Positions 8,630 to 18,952 are shown, counted from the first letter of the stretch. The stretch is 43,607 nucleotides of DNA from Parerythrobacter sp. (GCA_028289565.1 JANQPE010000011.1:1-43607), one strand, 5' to 3'. Notes: generated by a model not told the origin, from the sequence alone. Program-made: numbers and translations.

Positions 8630-11259
8630 TGGCTGATACTTCCACCGCCCGCTTCGTCAATATCGGCGAACGCACCAATGTGACCGGCTCTGCCCGGTTC
8701 AAGAAGCTGATCATGGCGGACGACTATGCAGCCGCGGTTGAAGTCGCGCGCCAGCAGGTCGAAAACGGCGCCCAGGTGATCGACGTCAATATGGACGAGG
8801 GCCTGCTCGACGCCGAGCGGGCAATGACCACTTTCCTCAAGCTGATCGCGGCCGAGCCCGATATCGCACGCGTTCCGGTGATGATCGACAGCTCGAAATG
8901 GGAGGTGATCGAGGCCGGGATAAAATGCGTTTCAGGCAAGCCGATCGTCAATTCGATCAGCATGAAGGAAGGCGAGGAGCCGTTCCTCGAACAGGCACGC
9001 AAATGCATGCTGTACGGTGCAGCGGTGGTCGTGATGGCTTTCGACGAGAACGGCCAGGCCGACACCAGGGCCCGCAAGGTCGAAATCTGCACCCGTGCCT
9101 ATGAACTGCTGACCGGGTTCGGTTTCCCGCCCGAGGACATCATCTTCGATCCCAATATCTTCGCGGTGGCAACCGGGATCGAAGAGCATGACCGCTACGG
9201 GCTCGATTTCATCGAAGCGGTGCAGGAGATCAAGGAGCGCTGTCCGCATGCGAAGACTTCGGGCGGGCTGTCGAACCTCTCCTTCAGCTTCCGCGGCAAC
9301 GAGACCGTGCGCCGCGCGATGCATTCGGTGTTCCTCTATCACGCGATTCCCGCCGGACTCGACATGGCGATCGTCAACGCAGGGCAGCTCGATGTCTACG
9401 ACACGATCGATGCCGAACTGCGCGAGGCGTGCGAAGATGTGATCCTGATGCGCCGCGAGGATGCGACCGAGCGGCTCATAGACCTGGCCGAAAGCTACAA
9501 GGGCAAATCGAAACAGGATGAGAAAGAGGCCGCGGAATGGCGCGGCTGGCCGGTCGAGAAGCGGCTCGAGCACGCGCTGGTCAAGGGGATTGACGCGCAT
9601 GTGGTCGAGGATACCGAAGAGGCGCGTGCTGCCGTCGCCGGGCGGGAGGGTCGCCCGATCGAGGTCATCGAAGGGCCGCTGATGGACGGCATGAACGTGG
9701 TCGGCGACCTGTTCGGCAGCGGCAAGATGTTCCTGCCGCAAGTGGTGAAATCGGCCCGTGTGATGAAGAAGGCGGTCGCGCACCTGATCCCTTTTATCGA
9801 GGCGGAGAAGGAGGAGGGGGCCAAAGCCAAGGGCACAATCGTGATGGCGACCGTCAAGGGCGACGTGCACGACATCGGCAAGAATATCGTCGGCGTTGTC
9901 CTGCAATGCAACGGCTACGAAGTGATCGACCTTGGCGTGATGGTGCCATGGGCGAAAATCCTTGAAACGGCCAACGACAACCAGGCGGACATGATCGGCC
10001 TGTCGGGCCTGATCACACCGTCGCTCGACGAGATGGTGACCGTTGCCGAAGAGATGCAGCGTGCGGATATGGCGATGCCGCTGCTGATCGGGGGGGCGAC
10101 CACCAGCAAGGTTCACACCGCGCTCAAGATCGATCCGGCCTATGAAGGACCGGTCATCCATGTCCTTGATGCCAGCCGCGCAGTCGGCGTCGCCAGCCGC
10201 TTGCTCTCGGATACGCAGCGCGATGGCTTTGTCGACGACATGGCAGGCGAATATGCCAAGGTGCGCGAGGCGCGCGAGGGCAAGGCGAAGAGCGTGCTGC
10301 TCACGCTCGAGGAAGCACGCGCGAACTATTACGATGCCTTTCTCAGCGACAAGCCGGCGCCGCCGCTCGAACCCGGGGTGCATGCATTCGAGGATTGGTC
10401 GCTCGCCGATCTGAGCGACTATATCGACTGGACCCCGTTTTTCCGGGCCTGGGAACTTGCCGGCACTTATCCGGCGATCCTCGACGACGAAGTGGTCGGC
10501 GATACGGCGCGTGATCTGAAACGCGATGCCGCTGCGATGCTCGACCGGATCATCGGCGAGAAATGGCTGACCGCGCGTGGTGTGTGCGGCTTCTGGCCCT
10601 GTGCGCGGCACGGGGACGATGTGACCATCCACCGCGAGTTTATTAGAGAAGGGGGGCGCGAAGAGCATGTCGTGCTCCCCTTCCTGCGTCAGCAGATCAA
10701 GAAATCGCGCGACCGGGCCAATATGTGCCTGGCGGACTTCATCGATCCGGCGGGCGACTGGATCGGCGGCTTCGCGGTCGGCATTCACGGGATCGAGGAG
10801 CATTCGCAGCGTTTCCTTGCCGACAGGGACGATTATTCCGACATCCTGCTCAAGGCGCTGGCGGATCGCTTCGCCGAAGCTTTCGCCGAACGGTTGCACC
10901 AGCATGTCCGTACCGATCTGTGGGGCTATGCGCCGGGCGAACAGTTGACCAACGAAGCGCTCATCAAAGAGGAATATCGCGGCATCCGACCAGCTCCGGG
11001 CTACCCCGCCTGCCCCGATCACTCGCTCAAGCCGATCCTGTTCGAACTGCTCGATGCCGAAGCGAATGCGGGTCTGTCGCTGACGGAGAATTTCGCCATG
11101 CTGCCAACCGCGGCCGTGAGCGGGTTCTATTTCGGCCATCCCGAAGCCGAATATTTCGGCGTTGCCCGCATCGGCCGCGACCAGCTCGAAGATTACGCCA
11201 AGCGGCGCGGTGTCGATCTGCCCACCGCCGAGCGCTGGCTTCGTCCAAATCTGGATTAG
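8629..11259 (+). CDS. metH: Methionine synthase, folate/cobalamin/activation modules (split MetH, part 2)
   Basis: An 876-residue protein. The pterin-binding domain comes first ([25 protein letters not shown], ending near residue 310). The helical cap and B12-binding domain follow, with the cobalamin histidine in [12 protein letters not shown] near residue 410. The SAM-dependent reactivation domain comes last ([22 protein letters not shown]). It binds methyl-THF and cobalamin and passes the methyl group to homocysteine on the partner encoded just upstream. The ATG at 8629 overlaps the upstream TGA by one base. Longer in-frame starts inside the previous gene are unlikely. The stop is followed by the glycine riboswitch region. 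Confidence 0.95.
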   Translation: MADTSTARFVNIGERTNVTGSARFKKLIMADDYAAAVEVARQQVENGAQVIDVNMDEGLLDAERAMTTFLKLIAAEPDIARVPVMIDSSKWEVIEAGIKCVSGKPIVNSISMKEGEEPFLEQARKCMLYGAAVVVMAFDENGQADTRARKVEICTRAYELLTGFGFPPEDIIFDPNIFAVATGIEEHDRYGLDFIEAVQEIKERCPHAKTSGGLSNLSFSFRGNETVRRAMHSVFLYHAIPAGLDMAIVNAGQLDVYDTIDAELREACEDVILMRREDATERLIDLAESYKGKSKQDEKEAAEWRGWPVEKRLEHALVKGIDAHVVEDTEEARAAVAGREGRPIEVIEGPLMDGMNVVGDLFGSGKMFLPQVVKSARVMKKAVAHLIPFIEAEKEEGAKAKGTIVMATVKGDVHDIGKNIVGVVLQCNGYEVIDLGVMVPWAKILETANDNQADMIGLSGLITPSLDEMVTVAEEMQRADMAMPLLIGGATTSKVHTALKIDPAYEGPVIHVLDASRAVGVASRLLSDTQRDGFVDDMAGEYAKVREAREGKAKSVLLTLEEARANYYDAFLSDKPAPPLEPGVHAFEDWSLADLSDYIDWTPFFRAWELAGTYPAILDDEVVGDTARDLKRDAAAMLDRIIGEKWLTARGVCGFWPCARHGDDVTIHREFIREGGREEHVVLPFLRQQIKKSRDRANMCLADFIDPAGDWIGGFAVGIHGIEEHSQRFLADRDDYSDILLKALADRFAEAFAERLHQHVRTDLWGYAPGEQLTNEALIKEEYRGIRPAPGYPACPDHSLKPILFELLDAEANAGLSLTENFAMLPTAAVSGFYFGHPEAEYFGVARIGRDQLEDYAKRRGVDLPTAERWLRPNLD

Positions 11260-11337
11260 GGGTCCGATCCCGATTGACGCAGGCCGTGCAATCGCGCAGG
11301 ACGATGCCGTTATCCGCAGGAGCGATTCTGCGGGTCG

Positions 11338-11531
11338 ATATGCGGGAGAGTTCGTGCCGGGTCCGTCCGGCATGGCGCCGAAGGAGCAACCGCCCCGGAA
11401 TCTCTCAGGCCAACGGACCGCGTATCGGTTGACACTCTGGAAAGCGCCCTGGCTGCGGCAGGGGCCACCGAAGGGGTAAACCGCGCGCATCCGCGCGCGG
11501 CCAAGCTCTCAGGTTTCCCGACAGAGGGGGC
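11338..11531 (+). promoter_or_regulatory. Tandem glycine riboswitch upstream of gcvT
   Basis: Two glycine aptamers in tandem. The first has GCGGGAGAG, GCCGAAGGAGCAA and AATCTCTCAGGCC in the expected order, leading to GACACTCTGGA. The second has CTCTGGAAAG, CACCGAAGGGGTAAA, AAGCTCTCAGG and CGACAGAGGGGG. The leader sits between metH and gcvT and should control glycine cleavage genes, typically switching them on when glycine is abundant. No clear intrinsic terminator with a U-run follows. The ribosome binding site TCGGGGA (11562-11568) can pair with TTTCCCGA (11514-11521) in the second aptamer, which suggests translational control. Boundaries are approximate. Confidence 0.93.
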
Positions 11532-11573
11532 AGTGCAGGCGGCGCGGTGTCGCCAATGCTGTCGGGGACCGGA

Positions 11574-12695
11574 ATGAGCGAAGAGAATAGTGACAATCTG
11601 GACAGTCTGCCGCTCGATGCCTGGCATCGAGAGCAGGGCGGACGCATGGTGCCCTTTGCGGGTTACGAAATGCCGATCCAGTATGCAGGTATCGTGGCCG
11701 AGCATGAATGGACCCGCACGCAAGCGGGGCTGTTCGATGTCAGTCATATGGGTCAATTGCTGATATCGGGGCCTGATCTTGATGCCGCGGTCGAAGCCGT
11801 GCTGCCGATCGACCTGTCGACACTGAAGCTGGGCAGGCAGCGCTATTCGCTGCTGCTCGACGAAAATGGCGGCGTGCTTGACGATCTGATGGTCTCGCGC
11901 TGGCCGCGGCATCTCTATCTCGTCGTCAATGGCGCAACCAAGTGGGACGATATCGGCCATTTGCGCGAATATCTGCCTGACGAGATCACGCTTCAACATC
12001 TGGAGGACCGGGCACTGCTGGCGCTGCAGGGCCCCAAGGCCGCCGATGCGCTCGCGCGGCATGTGGAGGGTGAATACGAGTTGTCGGCGCTCACTTTCAT
12101 GCGCTTCGGAAAATTCACCATCGCGGGCCATGATGTAACGATCGCGCGGGCGGGCTATACGGGTGAGGACGGTTTCGAGATATCGCTCCCCGGCACGGCG
12201 GCGGAAGAAATCGCGACATTGCTGTGCGGCGAACCGGAAGTGAAGCCGGTCGGCCTTGGTGCGCGTGACAGTCTACGGCTCGAAGCGGGCCTGCCGCTCT
12301 ACGGGCATGACCTGTCGCCCGAAACCAGCCCGATCGAAGCGGGGTTGATTTTCGGCATCAACAAGCGCCGTCGCACGGAAGGCGGCTTTCCCGGCGCGGC
12401 ACGGATCCGGCGCGAGATTGCCGAAGGTACCTCGCGTCGCTGGGTCGGTCTCAAGCTCGACGGCCGCATGCCCGCGCGCGAGGGCGCCGAGATATTTGCA
12501 GGCAAACAGAAGGTCGGCCGCGTCACCAGCGGCGGGTTCTCGCCCACGCTCGGCCATCCGATCGCGATGGCCTATGTCGATGTGGCGCATGCCGAGCATG
12601 GCGTCGCGCTCGAAATTGAAGTCCGTTCCAGGCGTCTGCCGGCGACCGTCGTGCCGATACCTTTCGTTCCGCACCGCTATTATCGAGGGAGTTAG
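11574..12695 (+). CDS. gcvT: Glycine cleavage system T protein (aminomethyltransferase)
   Basis: A 373-residue cytoplasmic enzyme that takes the aminomethyl group from lipoyl-GcvH and forms methylene-THF and ammonia. Recognisable stretches include MVPFAGYEMPIQY, GLFDVSHMGQ, RAGYTGEDGFEI and DSLRLEAGLPLYGHDL. In-frame starts exist at 11547 (GTG) and 11556 (ATG). The ATG at 11574 is preferred because GGGGACCGGA lies directly upstream and the conserved region follows at normal distance. It is the first gene of gcvT-gcvH-gcvPA-gcvPB, under the glycine riboswitch. Confidence 0.95.
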   Translation: MSEENSDNLDSLPLDAWHREQGGRMVPFAGYEMPIQYAGIVAEHEWTRTQAGLFDVSHMGQLLISGPDLDAAVEAVLPIDLSTLKLGRQRYSLLLDENGGVLDDLMVSRWPRHLYLVVNGATKWDDIGHLREYLPDEITLQHLEDRALLALQGPKAADALARHVEGEYELSALTFMRFGKFTIAGHDVTIARAGYTGEDGFEISLPGTAAEEIATLLCGEPEVKPVGLGARDSLRLEAGLPLYGHDLSPETSPIEAGLIFGINKRRRTEGGFPGAARIRREIAEGTSRRWVGLKLDGRMPAREGAEIFAGKQKVGRVTSGGFSPTLGHPIAMAYVDVAHAEHGVALEIEVRSRRLPATVVPIPFVPHRYYRGS

Positions 12696-12698
12696 CCC

Positions 12699-13070
12699 AT
12701 GGCCCGTTACTTTACCGACGAACATGAATGGATCGACGTGGAGGGTGATACCGCCACCGTCGGCATTACCGATTACGCGCAGGAACAGCTTGGCGATATC
12801 GTTTTCGTCGAGTTGCCCGAAGTCGGCGCGGTGATCGACAAGGGCGGCGATGCCGCCGTGGTCGAAAGCGTCAAGGCGGCGAGCGATGTCTATGCCCCGA
12901 TCGGTGGCGAGGTGATGGAAGCCAATGCCGCGCTCGAAGATGATCCGGCGCTCGTCAACACCTCGCCCGAGGAAGACGGCTGGTTCTTCAAGATGACCAT
13001 CGGCGACAAGTCCGAGTTCGAAGGGCTGATGGACGGCAAGGCTTACAAGAGCTTCGTCGACGGACTCTAA
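12699..13070 (+). CDS. gcvH: Glycine cleavage system H protein
   Basis: A 123-residue lipoyl carrier protein, standard length. It opens with the family-typical [15 protein letters not shown]. The lipoylated lysine sits in [14 protein letters not shown]. GcvH carries the aminomethyl group from the P protein to the T protein. It follows gcvT after 3 bases. Downstream, an 80-base dispersed palindrome separates it from gcvPA. Confidence 0.97.
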   Translation: MARYFTDEHEWIDVEGDTATVGITDYAQEQLGDIVFVELPEVGAVIDKGGDAAVVESVKAASDVYAPIGGEVMEANAALEDDPALVNTSPEEDGWFFKMTIGDKSEFEGLMDGKAYKSFVDGL

Positions 13071-13071
13071 T

Positions 13072-13153
13072 CGTCATCCCGGCGGAAGCCGGGACCTGGT
13101 GCAGCAATGTCCGACTTGGCGGATAGCGATCCCAGCTTTCGCTGGGATGACGG
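13072..13153. repeat. Dispersed palindromic repeat, copy 1
   Basis: Begins CGTCATCCCGGCG and ends GCTGGGATGACGG, so the ends are inverted repeats. Internal halves also fold (CCCGGCGGAAGCCGGG, and CCCAGCTTTCGCTGGG). The layout of two small hairpins inside one large palindrome recurs at 39433-39514 and 40328-40406. This copy fills the gcvH-gcvPA gap within the operon, so it is transcribed and may affect RNA stability or partial termination. Confidence 0.8.
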
Positions 13154-13162
13154 GAAAACGAA

Positions 13163-14530
13163 ATGCGCTACCTACCCCTGACCGATACCGATCGCAGCGA
13201 GATGCTTGCCAAGGTCGGCGCGTCCTCGATTGACGATCTGTTCGTCGATGTGCCCGAAGAGGCACGGCTGTCCGGGCCGATCCATGGCCTGCCGCTTCAT
13301 GCAAGCGAAATGGCGGTCGAAAAGCATATGCGGCGGCTGTCGAAAAAGAACCTCGCGGCTGCGGACGCACCCTTCTTTCTCGGCGCGGGGGCCTACCGCC
13401 ACCATGTTCCGGCCAGCGTCGATCACATTATCCAGCGCGGCGAGTTCCTGACCGCCTATACGCCGTATCAGCCCGAGATCGCTCAGGGTACGTTGCAGAT
13501 GCTGTTCGAGTTTCAGACGCAGGTGGCTCGGCTCTATGGCTGCGCGGTCGCCAACGCCTCGATGTATGACGGTTCGACCGCGTGCTGGGAAGCGGTGGCG
13601 ATGGCAAGCCGCATTGCGCGTGGCAAGCGAAGCAAGGTGGTGCTCTCCGGCGCGCTGCATCCGCATTACGCCGAAGTCGTCAAGACGATGGCCAAATTCA
13701 CCAAGGATGAGATCGCGGATGCCAAGCCGGTCATGCAGGGGAGCCCCGACAATGAAGGCCTGATCGCGCGGATCGACGACAACACCAGTTGCGTTGTCGT
13801 TCAGTATCCCGATATCCTCGGCCGCATTCCCGACCTTGCCGAGATCGCCGAGGCGGCGCACGACAAGGGCGCTCTCCTGATCGCCGTTAATACGGAGCCG
13901 GTGGCGCTGGGCGCGATCAAGTCACCGGGCGAACTGGGTGCGGATATTGTGGTCGGCGAAGGCCAGTCGATCGGCGTCGGCCTGCAATTTGGCGGGCCCT
14001 ATCTGGGCTTGTTCGCGGTGCGGGATCCCAAACATGTCCGCCAGATGCCCGGGCGGCTCTGCGGCGAAACGGTGGATGCGGAGGGCAAGCGCGGTTTCGT
14101 CCTGACCCTGTCGACCCGCGAGCAGCATATCCGCCGCGAAAAGGCGACATCGAATATCTGCACCAATTCGGGCCTCTGTGCGCTGGCTTTCAGCGTCCAT
14201 ATGACATTGCTGGGCGAGAAAGGGCTACGGCAACTTGCGGCGGAAAATCACCGATTGGCCTGTCTTGCGGCCGACCGGCTGGCAAGCGTGCCGGGTGTGT
14301 CCGTCCTGAACGACGGATTCTTTAATGAATTCACAGTCATGCTGGACCGCAACGCGCGCGAGGTTGTGCGCGAACTGGCCGACAGGCGCGTGCTTGCCGG
14401 TGTTTCGTTGGGCCGGCTCTACCCGCAGGCGGACGATCTTGCCGGCGGCTTGCTGGTGGCCGTCACCGAAACGACGACCGAGGAGGATATCGAGACGCTG
14501 GGCACCATGCTGCGGGAGGTGCTGTCATGA
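13163..14530 (+). CDS. gcvPA: Glycine dehydrogenase (decarboxylating) subunit 1
   Basis: A 455-residue protein matching the N-terminal half of the P protein. It begins [15 protein letters not shown] and contains [26 protein letters not shown] and [12 protein letters not shown]. With GcvPB it forms the PLP enzyme that decarboxylates glycine and loads the aminomethyl group on lipoyl-GcvH. Two-subunit P proteins are usual in many bacteria, so this is not a broken gene. Its stop overlaps the gcvPB start by 4 bases (ATGA). Confidence 0.96.
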   Translation: MRYLPLTDTDRSEMLAKVGASSIDDLFVDVPEEARLSGPIHGLPLHASEMAVEKHMRRLSKKNLAAADAPFFLGAGAYRHHVPASVDHIIQRGEFLTAYTPYQPEIAQGTLQMLFEFQTQVARLYGCAVANASMYDGSTACWEAVAMASRIARGKRSKVVLSGALHPHYAEVVKTMAKFTKDEIADAKPVMQGSPDNEGLIARIDDNTSCVVVQYPDILGRIPDLAEIAEAAHDKGALLIAVNTEPVALGAIKSPGELGADIVVGEGQSIGVGLQFGGPYLGLFAVRDPKHVRQMPGRLCGETVDAEGKRGFVLTLSTREQHIRREKATSNICTNSGLCALAFSVHMTLLGEKGLRQLAAENHRLACLAADRLASVPGVSVLNDGFFNEFTVMLDRNAREVVRELADRRVLAGVSLGRLYPQADDLAGGLLVAVTETTTEEDIETLGTMLREVLS

Positions 14531-16095
14531 ACACGCCCAACAAGTCCGGCTGGAAACCTGAGGTGAACGCGCCGGAAGACGGTATGCATGCGGGCCCGGA
14601 AACGGTTACCGGCAACCGTGCGCTGATGCTTGATGAACCGCTGATTTTCGAGCTGGCGGACAATATGGCGACAGGAGTCGACCTGCCCGAACCGGCTTCC
14701 AACGCACCAAGCAGGCTTGGCGGAATGGAGCGTGCGGACGCGTTCGGGCTGCCCGGCCTGTCGGAGCCGGAAGCCGTTCGCCATTACACCCGACTCAGCC
14801 GGCAGAATTATGCGATTGATCTGGGCCTGTTTCCGCTTGGGTCGTGCACGATGAAGCATAATCCGCGGCTGAACGAGAAGGTCGCCCGGATGCCCGGCTT
14901 TGCCGATTGCCATCCGCTTGCCCCCGTTCACACCGTGCAGGGTGCGCTGGGAGTGATCCACGAACTTGGCGAGTGGCTGTGCAAGCTTACCGGAATGCCC
15001 GCGGTCGCGATGAGCCCGAAGGCAGGCGCGCATGGCGAGTTGTGCGGAATCCTCGCGATCCGCGCGGCGCTTGAGGCGCGCGGCGATGCGCGCAAGGTCG
15101 TACTCTGTCCGGAAAGCGCGCACGGCACCAATCCCGCGACGGCTGCCTTTGCCGGTTACGAGGTCGAGGATATTCCTGCGACCGGCGAGGGACGCGTGGA
15201 TTTCGACGCGCTCAAGGCGCGGCTCGGTCCGGACGTGGCGGCAGTGATGATCACCAACCCGAACACCTGCGGGTTGTTCGAGCGCGATTTCAGGAAGATC
15301 GCGGATGCAGTCCACGAAGCAGGCGGTTTCGTCTATTGCGACGGGGCCAATTTCAACGCCATCGTCGGCCGGGTGCGTCCGGGTGATCTTGGCGTCGATG
15401 CGATGCATATCAATCTGCACAAGACCTTCTCCACGCCGCATGGCGGTGGCGGGCCGGGCAGCGGCCCGGTGGTCTTTTCCGAGGCGCTGGCACCTTTCGC
15501 GCCGCTGCCCTTCGTCGAGCAGCGCGGGGACAGTTTCCATCTCGTCGAAGAGGAAACGGCAAAAGCGGATCACGAGCAGAGTTTCGGACGAATGACCGCC
15601 TTTCATGGCCAGATGGGCATGTTCACCCGAGCGCTGGCTTATATGCTCAGCCATGGAGCGGACGGATTGAAACAGGTTGCCGACGATGCAGTGCTCAATG
15701 CCAATTATGTATTGCGAGGTCTCGATGATCTGCTCCACGCTCCCTACGCTTCCAGTGGACCGTGCATGCACGAGGCGCTGTTCGGCGATGATGGTTTCGA
15801 AGGCGGATTGTCGACGCTCGACCTGGCGAAATCGCTGATCGACGAGGGATACCATCCGATGACGATGTATTTCCCGCTCGTCGTCCACGGCGCGATGCTG
15901 GTCGAGCCGACCGAGACCGAGAGCAAGGCCTCGCTCGACCAGTTCGTTGCCGCGTTCCGCAATGCTGCCGAGCGTGCCAAGGCCGGGGATGAGAGCATGA
16001 TGCAATCACCCTATTACGCGCCCCGGCGTCGGCTCGACGAGACGCAGGCTGCGCGCAAGCCCGTGCTGGCGTGGCAGGAGCCGGATGAAACGTAA
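14527..16095 (+). CDS. gcvPB: Glycine dehydrogenase (decarboxylating) subunit 2
   Basis: A 522-residue subunit carrying the PLP lysine in [17 protein letters not shown]. Other family motifs are [11 protein letters not shown] near residue 110 and [10 protein letters not shown]. It completes the glycine decarboxylase with GcvPA; together with gcvT and gcvH the operon turns glycine and THF into CO2, ammonia and methylene-THF. That product feeds MetF and MetH, encoded just upstream. The gene ends the gcv operon; about 70 bases follow before the cyclase gene, with no convincing terminator. Confidence 0.96.
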   Translation: MNTPNKSGWKPEVNAPEDGMHAGPETVTGNRALMLDEPLIFELADNMATGVDLPEPASNAPSRLGGMERADAFGLPGLSEPEAVRHYTRLSRQNYAIDLGLFPLGSCTMKHNPRLNEKVARMPGFADCHPLAPVHTVQGALGVIHELGEWLCKLTGMPAVAMSPKAGAHGELCGILAIRAALEARGDARKVVLCPESAHGTNPATAAFAGYEVEDIPATGEGRVDFDALKARLGPDVAAVMITNPNTCGLFERDFRKIADAVHEAGGFVYCDGANFNAIVGRVRPGDLGVDAMHINLHKTFSTPHGGGGPGSGPVVFSEALAPFAPLPFVEQRGDSFHLVEEETAKADHEQSFGRMTAFHGQMGMFTRALAYMLSHGADGLKQVADDAVLNANYVLRGLDDLLHAPYASSGPCMHEALFGDDGFEGGLSTLDLAKSLIDEGYHPMTMYFPLVVHGAMLVEPTETESKASLDQFVAAFRNAAERAKAGDESMMQSPYYAPRRRLDETQAARKPVLAWQEPDET

Positions 16096-16168
16096 CGCCC
16101 GTTTTATACAAGCCAACCTTGGCGGTTTACGCTAGTGCCGATTGTGAAATCCGCTGGGGAGGGCGGGC

Positions 16169-18193
16169 TTGGCAATCGATCGAGGTGACAATTTCATCGT
16201 TCGCGGCTGGCGCAACGTGCGCGAGGCCGGGCCGCGTCGGCTGGCACTGACTGCCCTGCTGGCGCTGGTTGCTCTCCTGGTTGCCCGCTATGGCTGGGTT
16301 CTGCCGGGAATGGGCGAGGCTGAACGTGAACTTTATGATTCACGTGCTTATGTTGCAGCCGATCGGGATGCCGTGGCGCAGGATGATCGTATTCTAATGG
16401 TCGTCTATAACGATCAGACGCTCATCAATGTTCGCAAGCGCTCGCCACTTGATCGCGGTCTGCTCGCCCGGGCGCTGCGCACTATCGATGCGATGGATGC
16501 GAAAGCGATCGGGATCGATATCTTGTTCGATCAGCCGCAGGATGAAGATGCCGAATTGATCGATACCCTGCGTGCGATGCAGACACCGGTCGCGGTCGGC
16601 TATGCCGAAGAGAAAACCAATGAAGGCAGCATCCGCTATGAACAGGAGCGGTTCCTGCGCGAATTCATGGCGGCATTGGAAGGCAGCAATGCCGAGCCGG
16701 GCAGCGTGCGGCTCGACAACCGCTATGGCGCCACCCGGCTGTGGCCTTCGATAGAGCCGGGCCTGCCGCCCGTCCTCGGGCGCAAGATGTTACGACTGGC
16801 AGGTGAGGAGGCGAAGTCGTTTCCCGGCTATACCGGGGCAATCCGCTACCGCCTGCCGGCCGATGAAAGTCGGCCGGTTTTCACCACTTTGCCGATCGAT
16901 CTGTTCCTCGATCCGGAACTGGCACCGCTGATGGCTGAGCAGGTTGCGGGCCGTTATGTCCTGATCGGCGGTGATATTGTCGATTACGATCGCGTGGCCA
17001 CGCCTATTTCCGAAGCCATGGGTACGCCGCGCCCGCCCGGATTGCGGGTCCATGCGGACATGATCGCGCAAATGCTTGATGGCAAGCGGCTGCCGGCTCC
17101 CTTGCCGGTGACGCTGTGGGGATTGGCGATGCTGATGGTCGTCATGGCCATACTCACCGGCCTGCTCGAATGGGGTAGTTGGCGGATTTATGCTCTGCTT
17201 GTCTTGCAGTTTGTGGTGATGCTCGGTGTGCCTTTCCTGATGGAATTGCGTGGAACCGATACCTACGGCGTGCCTGCCGCAGGCTGGATACTGGGCTGGA
17301 TCATCGCGTTCACGGCCGTGACCTCTGCCGCGCGGGCGGCAGGCGCGGTACAGCGCAATTTCGCCCAGGGTGCGTTGGGCAAATACCTGCCGCGCGAAAT
17401 GGCCAGGGAAATCATCGACAACCCCGATCTTCTATCGCTGCATGGTGAAAAAAAGCGGATTTATGTCCTGTTTTCCGATCTCGAAGGGTTCACCAAAATG
17501 AGCCATGCGATGCAGCCGGAAACGGTTGCCAAGGTTCTTAACCGTTATCTCGAAATGCTCAGCCGGGTCGTTCTCGATCATGGCGGAGTGATCGACAAGT
17601 TCGTTGGTGACGCGGTGGTAGCCTTCTGGGGCGCGCCAATCGCGCGCGAGGACGATGCCGACCGTGCTGCCCGTGCAGGCTATGCGTTATGGCAGGCGGG
17701 TGAGGAATTTCGTGCGGAGATCGCGGCCATGGATCCGGATTTGCCTCCCATAGGCAAAACGCGTGTCGGACTGCATTACGGTGACGCGGTGGTCGGCAAT
17801 TTCGGCGGCGAAACGCGCATCCAATATACCGCGCTGGGTGACAGCATGAACACGGCCGCGCGGCTTGAGGCGGCCAACAAGGCACTCAATTCCAGCATCA
17901 TGGCCAGCCGCGAATTCGTCGAGCGCACCGGGCTGGGATGGTGGCGTGCGATGGGGCGGGTGATCCTGCGCGGTCGTGCGCAGCCGGTCGATATCTTCGA
18001 ACCTGTTCCCGATTTCCCGGAGGAAGAATGCAAGGAATTGCTTCGCGCGTCCATTCTTGCCGAAAGTGATTCCGCGGCCGCCGCTGCGATCGTCGAGGGG
18101 TTGGTCGCTAGCCATCCCGATGACAAGGCGCTGGCCAATCTGCTACACCGTTACCGCAATCTTGGAGAAGGAGGAGCCCATGCCCTCGGTTAA
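16169..18193 (+). CDS. CHASE2-domain class III adenylate/guanylate cyclase
   Basis: A 674-residue membrane protein. One N-terminal helix (about residues 24-45) precedes an extracytoplasmic CHASE2 sensor domain to about residue 305. Three membrane helices follow (WGLAMLMVVMAILTGLL, then IYALLVLQFVVMLGVPF, then GWILGWIIAFTAV). The cytosolic class III cyclase domain starts near residue 425. Catalytic features are intact: metal-binding Asp in LFSDLEGFT and in FVGDAVVAFW, the Lys of IDKFVGD, and Asn/Arg in GDSMNTAARLE. The threonine of YTALGD suggests ATP as substrate, so cAMP is likely. The start is a TTG preceded by GGGGAGGG. It overlaps the next gene by 14 bases. A cNMP-binding reductase and a phosphodiesterase are encoded nearby. 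Confidence 0.88.
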   Translation: MAIDRGDNFIVRGWRNVREAGPRRLALTALLALVALLVARYGWVLPGMGEAERELYDSRAYVAADRDAVAQDDRILMVVYNDQTLINVRKRSPLDRGLLARALRTIDAMDAKAIGIDILFDQPQDEDAELIDTLRAMQTPVAVGYAEEKTNEGSIRYEQERFLREFMAALEGSNAEPGSVRLDNRYGATRLWPSIEPGLPPVLGRKMLRLAGEEAKSFPGYTGAIRYRLPADESRPVFTTLPIDLFLDPELAPLMAEQVAGRYVLIGGDIVDYDRVATPISEAMGTPRPPGLRVHADMIAQMLDGKRLPAPLPVTLWGLAMLMVVMAILTGLLEWGSWRIYALLVLQFVVMLGVPFLMELRGTDTYGVPAAGWILGWIIAFTAVTSAARAAGAVQRNFAQGALGKYLPREMAREIIDNPDLLSLHGEKKRIYVLFSDLEGFTKMSHAMQPETVAKVLNRYLEMLSRVVLDHGGVIDKFVGDAVVAFWGAPIAREDDADRAARAGYALWQAGEEFRAEIAAMDPDLPPIGKTRVGLHYGDAVVGNFGGETRIQYTALGDSMNTAARLEAANKALNSSIMASREFVERTGLGWWRAMGRVILRGRAQPVDIFEPVPDFPEEECKELLRASILAESDSAAAAAIVEGLVASHPDDKALANLLHRYRNLGEGGAHALG

Positions 18194-18908
18194 ACCAATG
18201 CTCGCAGCTGCTCTTGCGCTGGGTATCGTGCTCGCGAGTCCCGGAACAGCCCATGCCGACGTGGTCGTCGCATCGAGCGGACCGTCATCCGGGCAATTCC
18301 CGGTTGGCAAGAAATTATCGCCGGTCGAGCGGATCACGCTCAAGGTCGGGGATTCGGTCACTGTTCTCGGTTCGACGGGAACACGCGTCATTCGCGGGCC
18401 GGGCATCCATCGTGTTGGCGCGCGCGGCCCCAGCAAGCGCTCGACATTCGCCGTGCTGACGCGCCAGCGTTCGGCCCAACGGGTCCGCACCGGGGCAGTA
18501 CGGGGCGATATCCCGGGTGCGACGCTGACCAGCCCGAACATGTGGTATGTCGATGTTTCCAAGTCCGGTACGATGTGTGTCGCCAACCTCGATAGTGTGC
18601 GGCTGTGGCGCCCGGGGACCGAAGGCAATTCGACCTATCTCATCGCCAAGGCGAGTTCACCCGACCATATTCATGTCAACTTTGAGGACGGGGCGATGGT
18701 GGCCGAATGGGACGGCATGCGCATGCCGCTTGCCGAGGGTGCGACCTACAAGATTACCGGTCCGGGAGGCGGGGCGGCCAGCGAAGTGACCTTCGCGATG
18801 CTCGACGAACCCGGTGACGATCCGGAGGCGCTGGCCGAGGACTTGATCGCGAAGGGATGCACGGTACAGCTCGAACTGCTTGCCTCGACGATGATGACGG
18901 CCGGCTAG
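18180..18908 (+). CDS. Exported FecR-like hypothetical protein
   Basis: A 242-residue protein with a clear signal peptide (residues 1-26, ending near PGTAHADV). A beta-rich segment with a FecR-like pattern follows (LKVGDSVTVLGSTGTRVI, then GPGIHRVG). There are two cysteines, in TMCVANL and KGCTVQ. It starts at an ATG inside the end of the cyclase gene, so the two are translated together. CHASE2 cyclases are often neighboured by exported FecR-domain proteins, so a periplasmic partner or ligand for the CHASE2 sensor is a reasonable guess. Function is not established. Confidence 0.7.
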   Translation: MPSVKPMLAAALALGIVLASPGTAHADVVVASSGPSSGQFPVGKKLSPVERITLKVGDSVTVLGSTGTRVIRGPGIHRVGARGPSKRSTFAVLTRQRSAQRVRTGAVRGDIPGATLTSPNMWYVDVSKSGTMCVANLDSVRLWRPGTEGNSTYLIAKASSPDHIHVNFEDGAMVAEWDGMRMPLAEGATYKITGPGGGAASEVTFAMLDEPGDDPEALAEDLIAKGCTVQLELLASTMMTAG

Positions 18909-18932
18909 GCTGGCGTGCGCAAGTCGTAAATT

Positions 18933-18952
18933 GCCGGTATTAGCCGGTATTA
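18933..18952. promoter_or_regulatory. Tandem 10-base direct repeat before the cytochrome operon
   Basis: GCCGGTATTA occurs twice in a row in the 125-base gap between the FecR-like gene and the pentaheme cytochrome gene. A period of ten bases puts both copies on one helix face, as for a regulator bound to direct repeats. I could not identify a convincing -35/-10 pair in this gap. The purpose of the repeat is unknown. Confidence 0.35.

Noticed and set aside
8932-11490. 852-codon minus-strand open frame
   Set aside because: Antisense to metH part 2 and the riboswitch; a shadow of high-G+C codon bias with no protein family features.
14419-16005. 528-codon minus-strand open frame
   Set aside because: Antisense to gcvPB, whose motifs are unmistakable; no signal of its own.
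13163-16095. Possible frameshift splitting the glycine decarboxylase
   Set aside because: The two-subunit gcvPA/gcvPB form is a normal arrangement, and both parts have proper starts.
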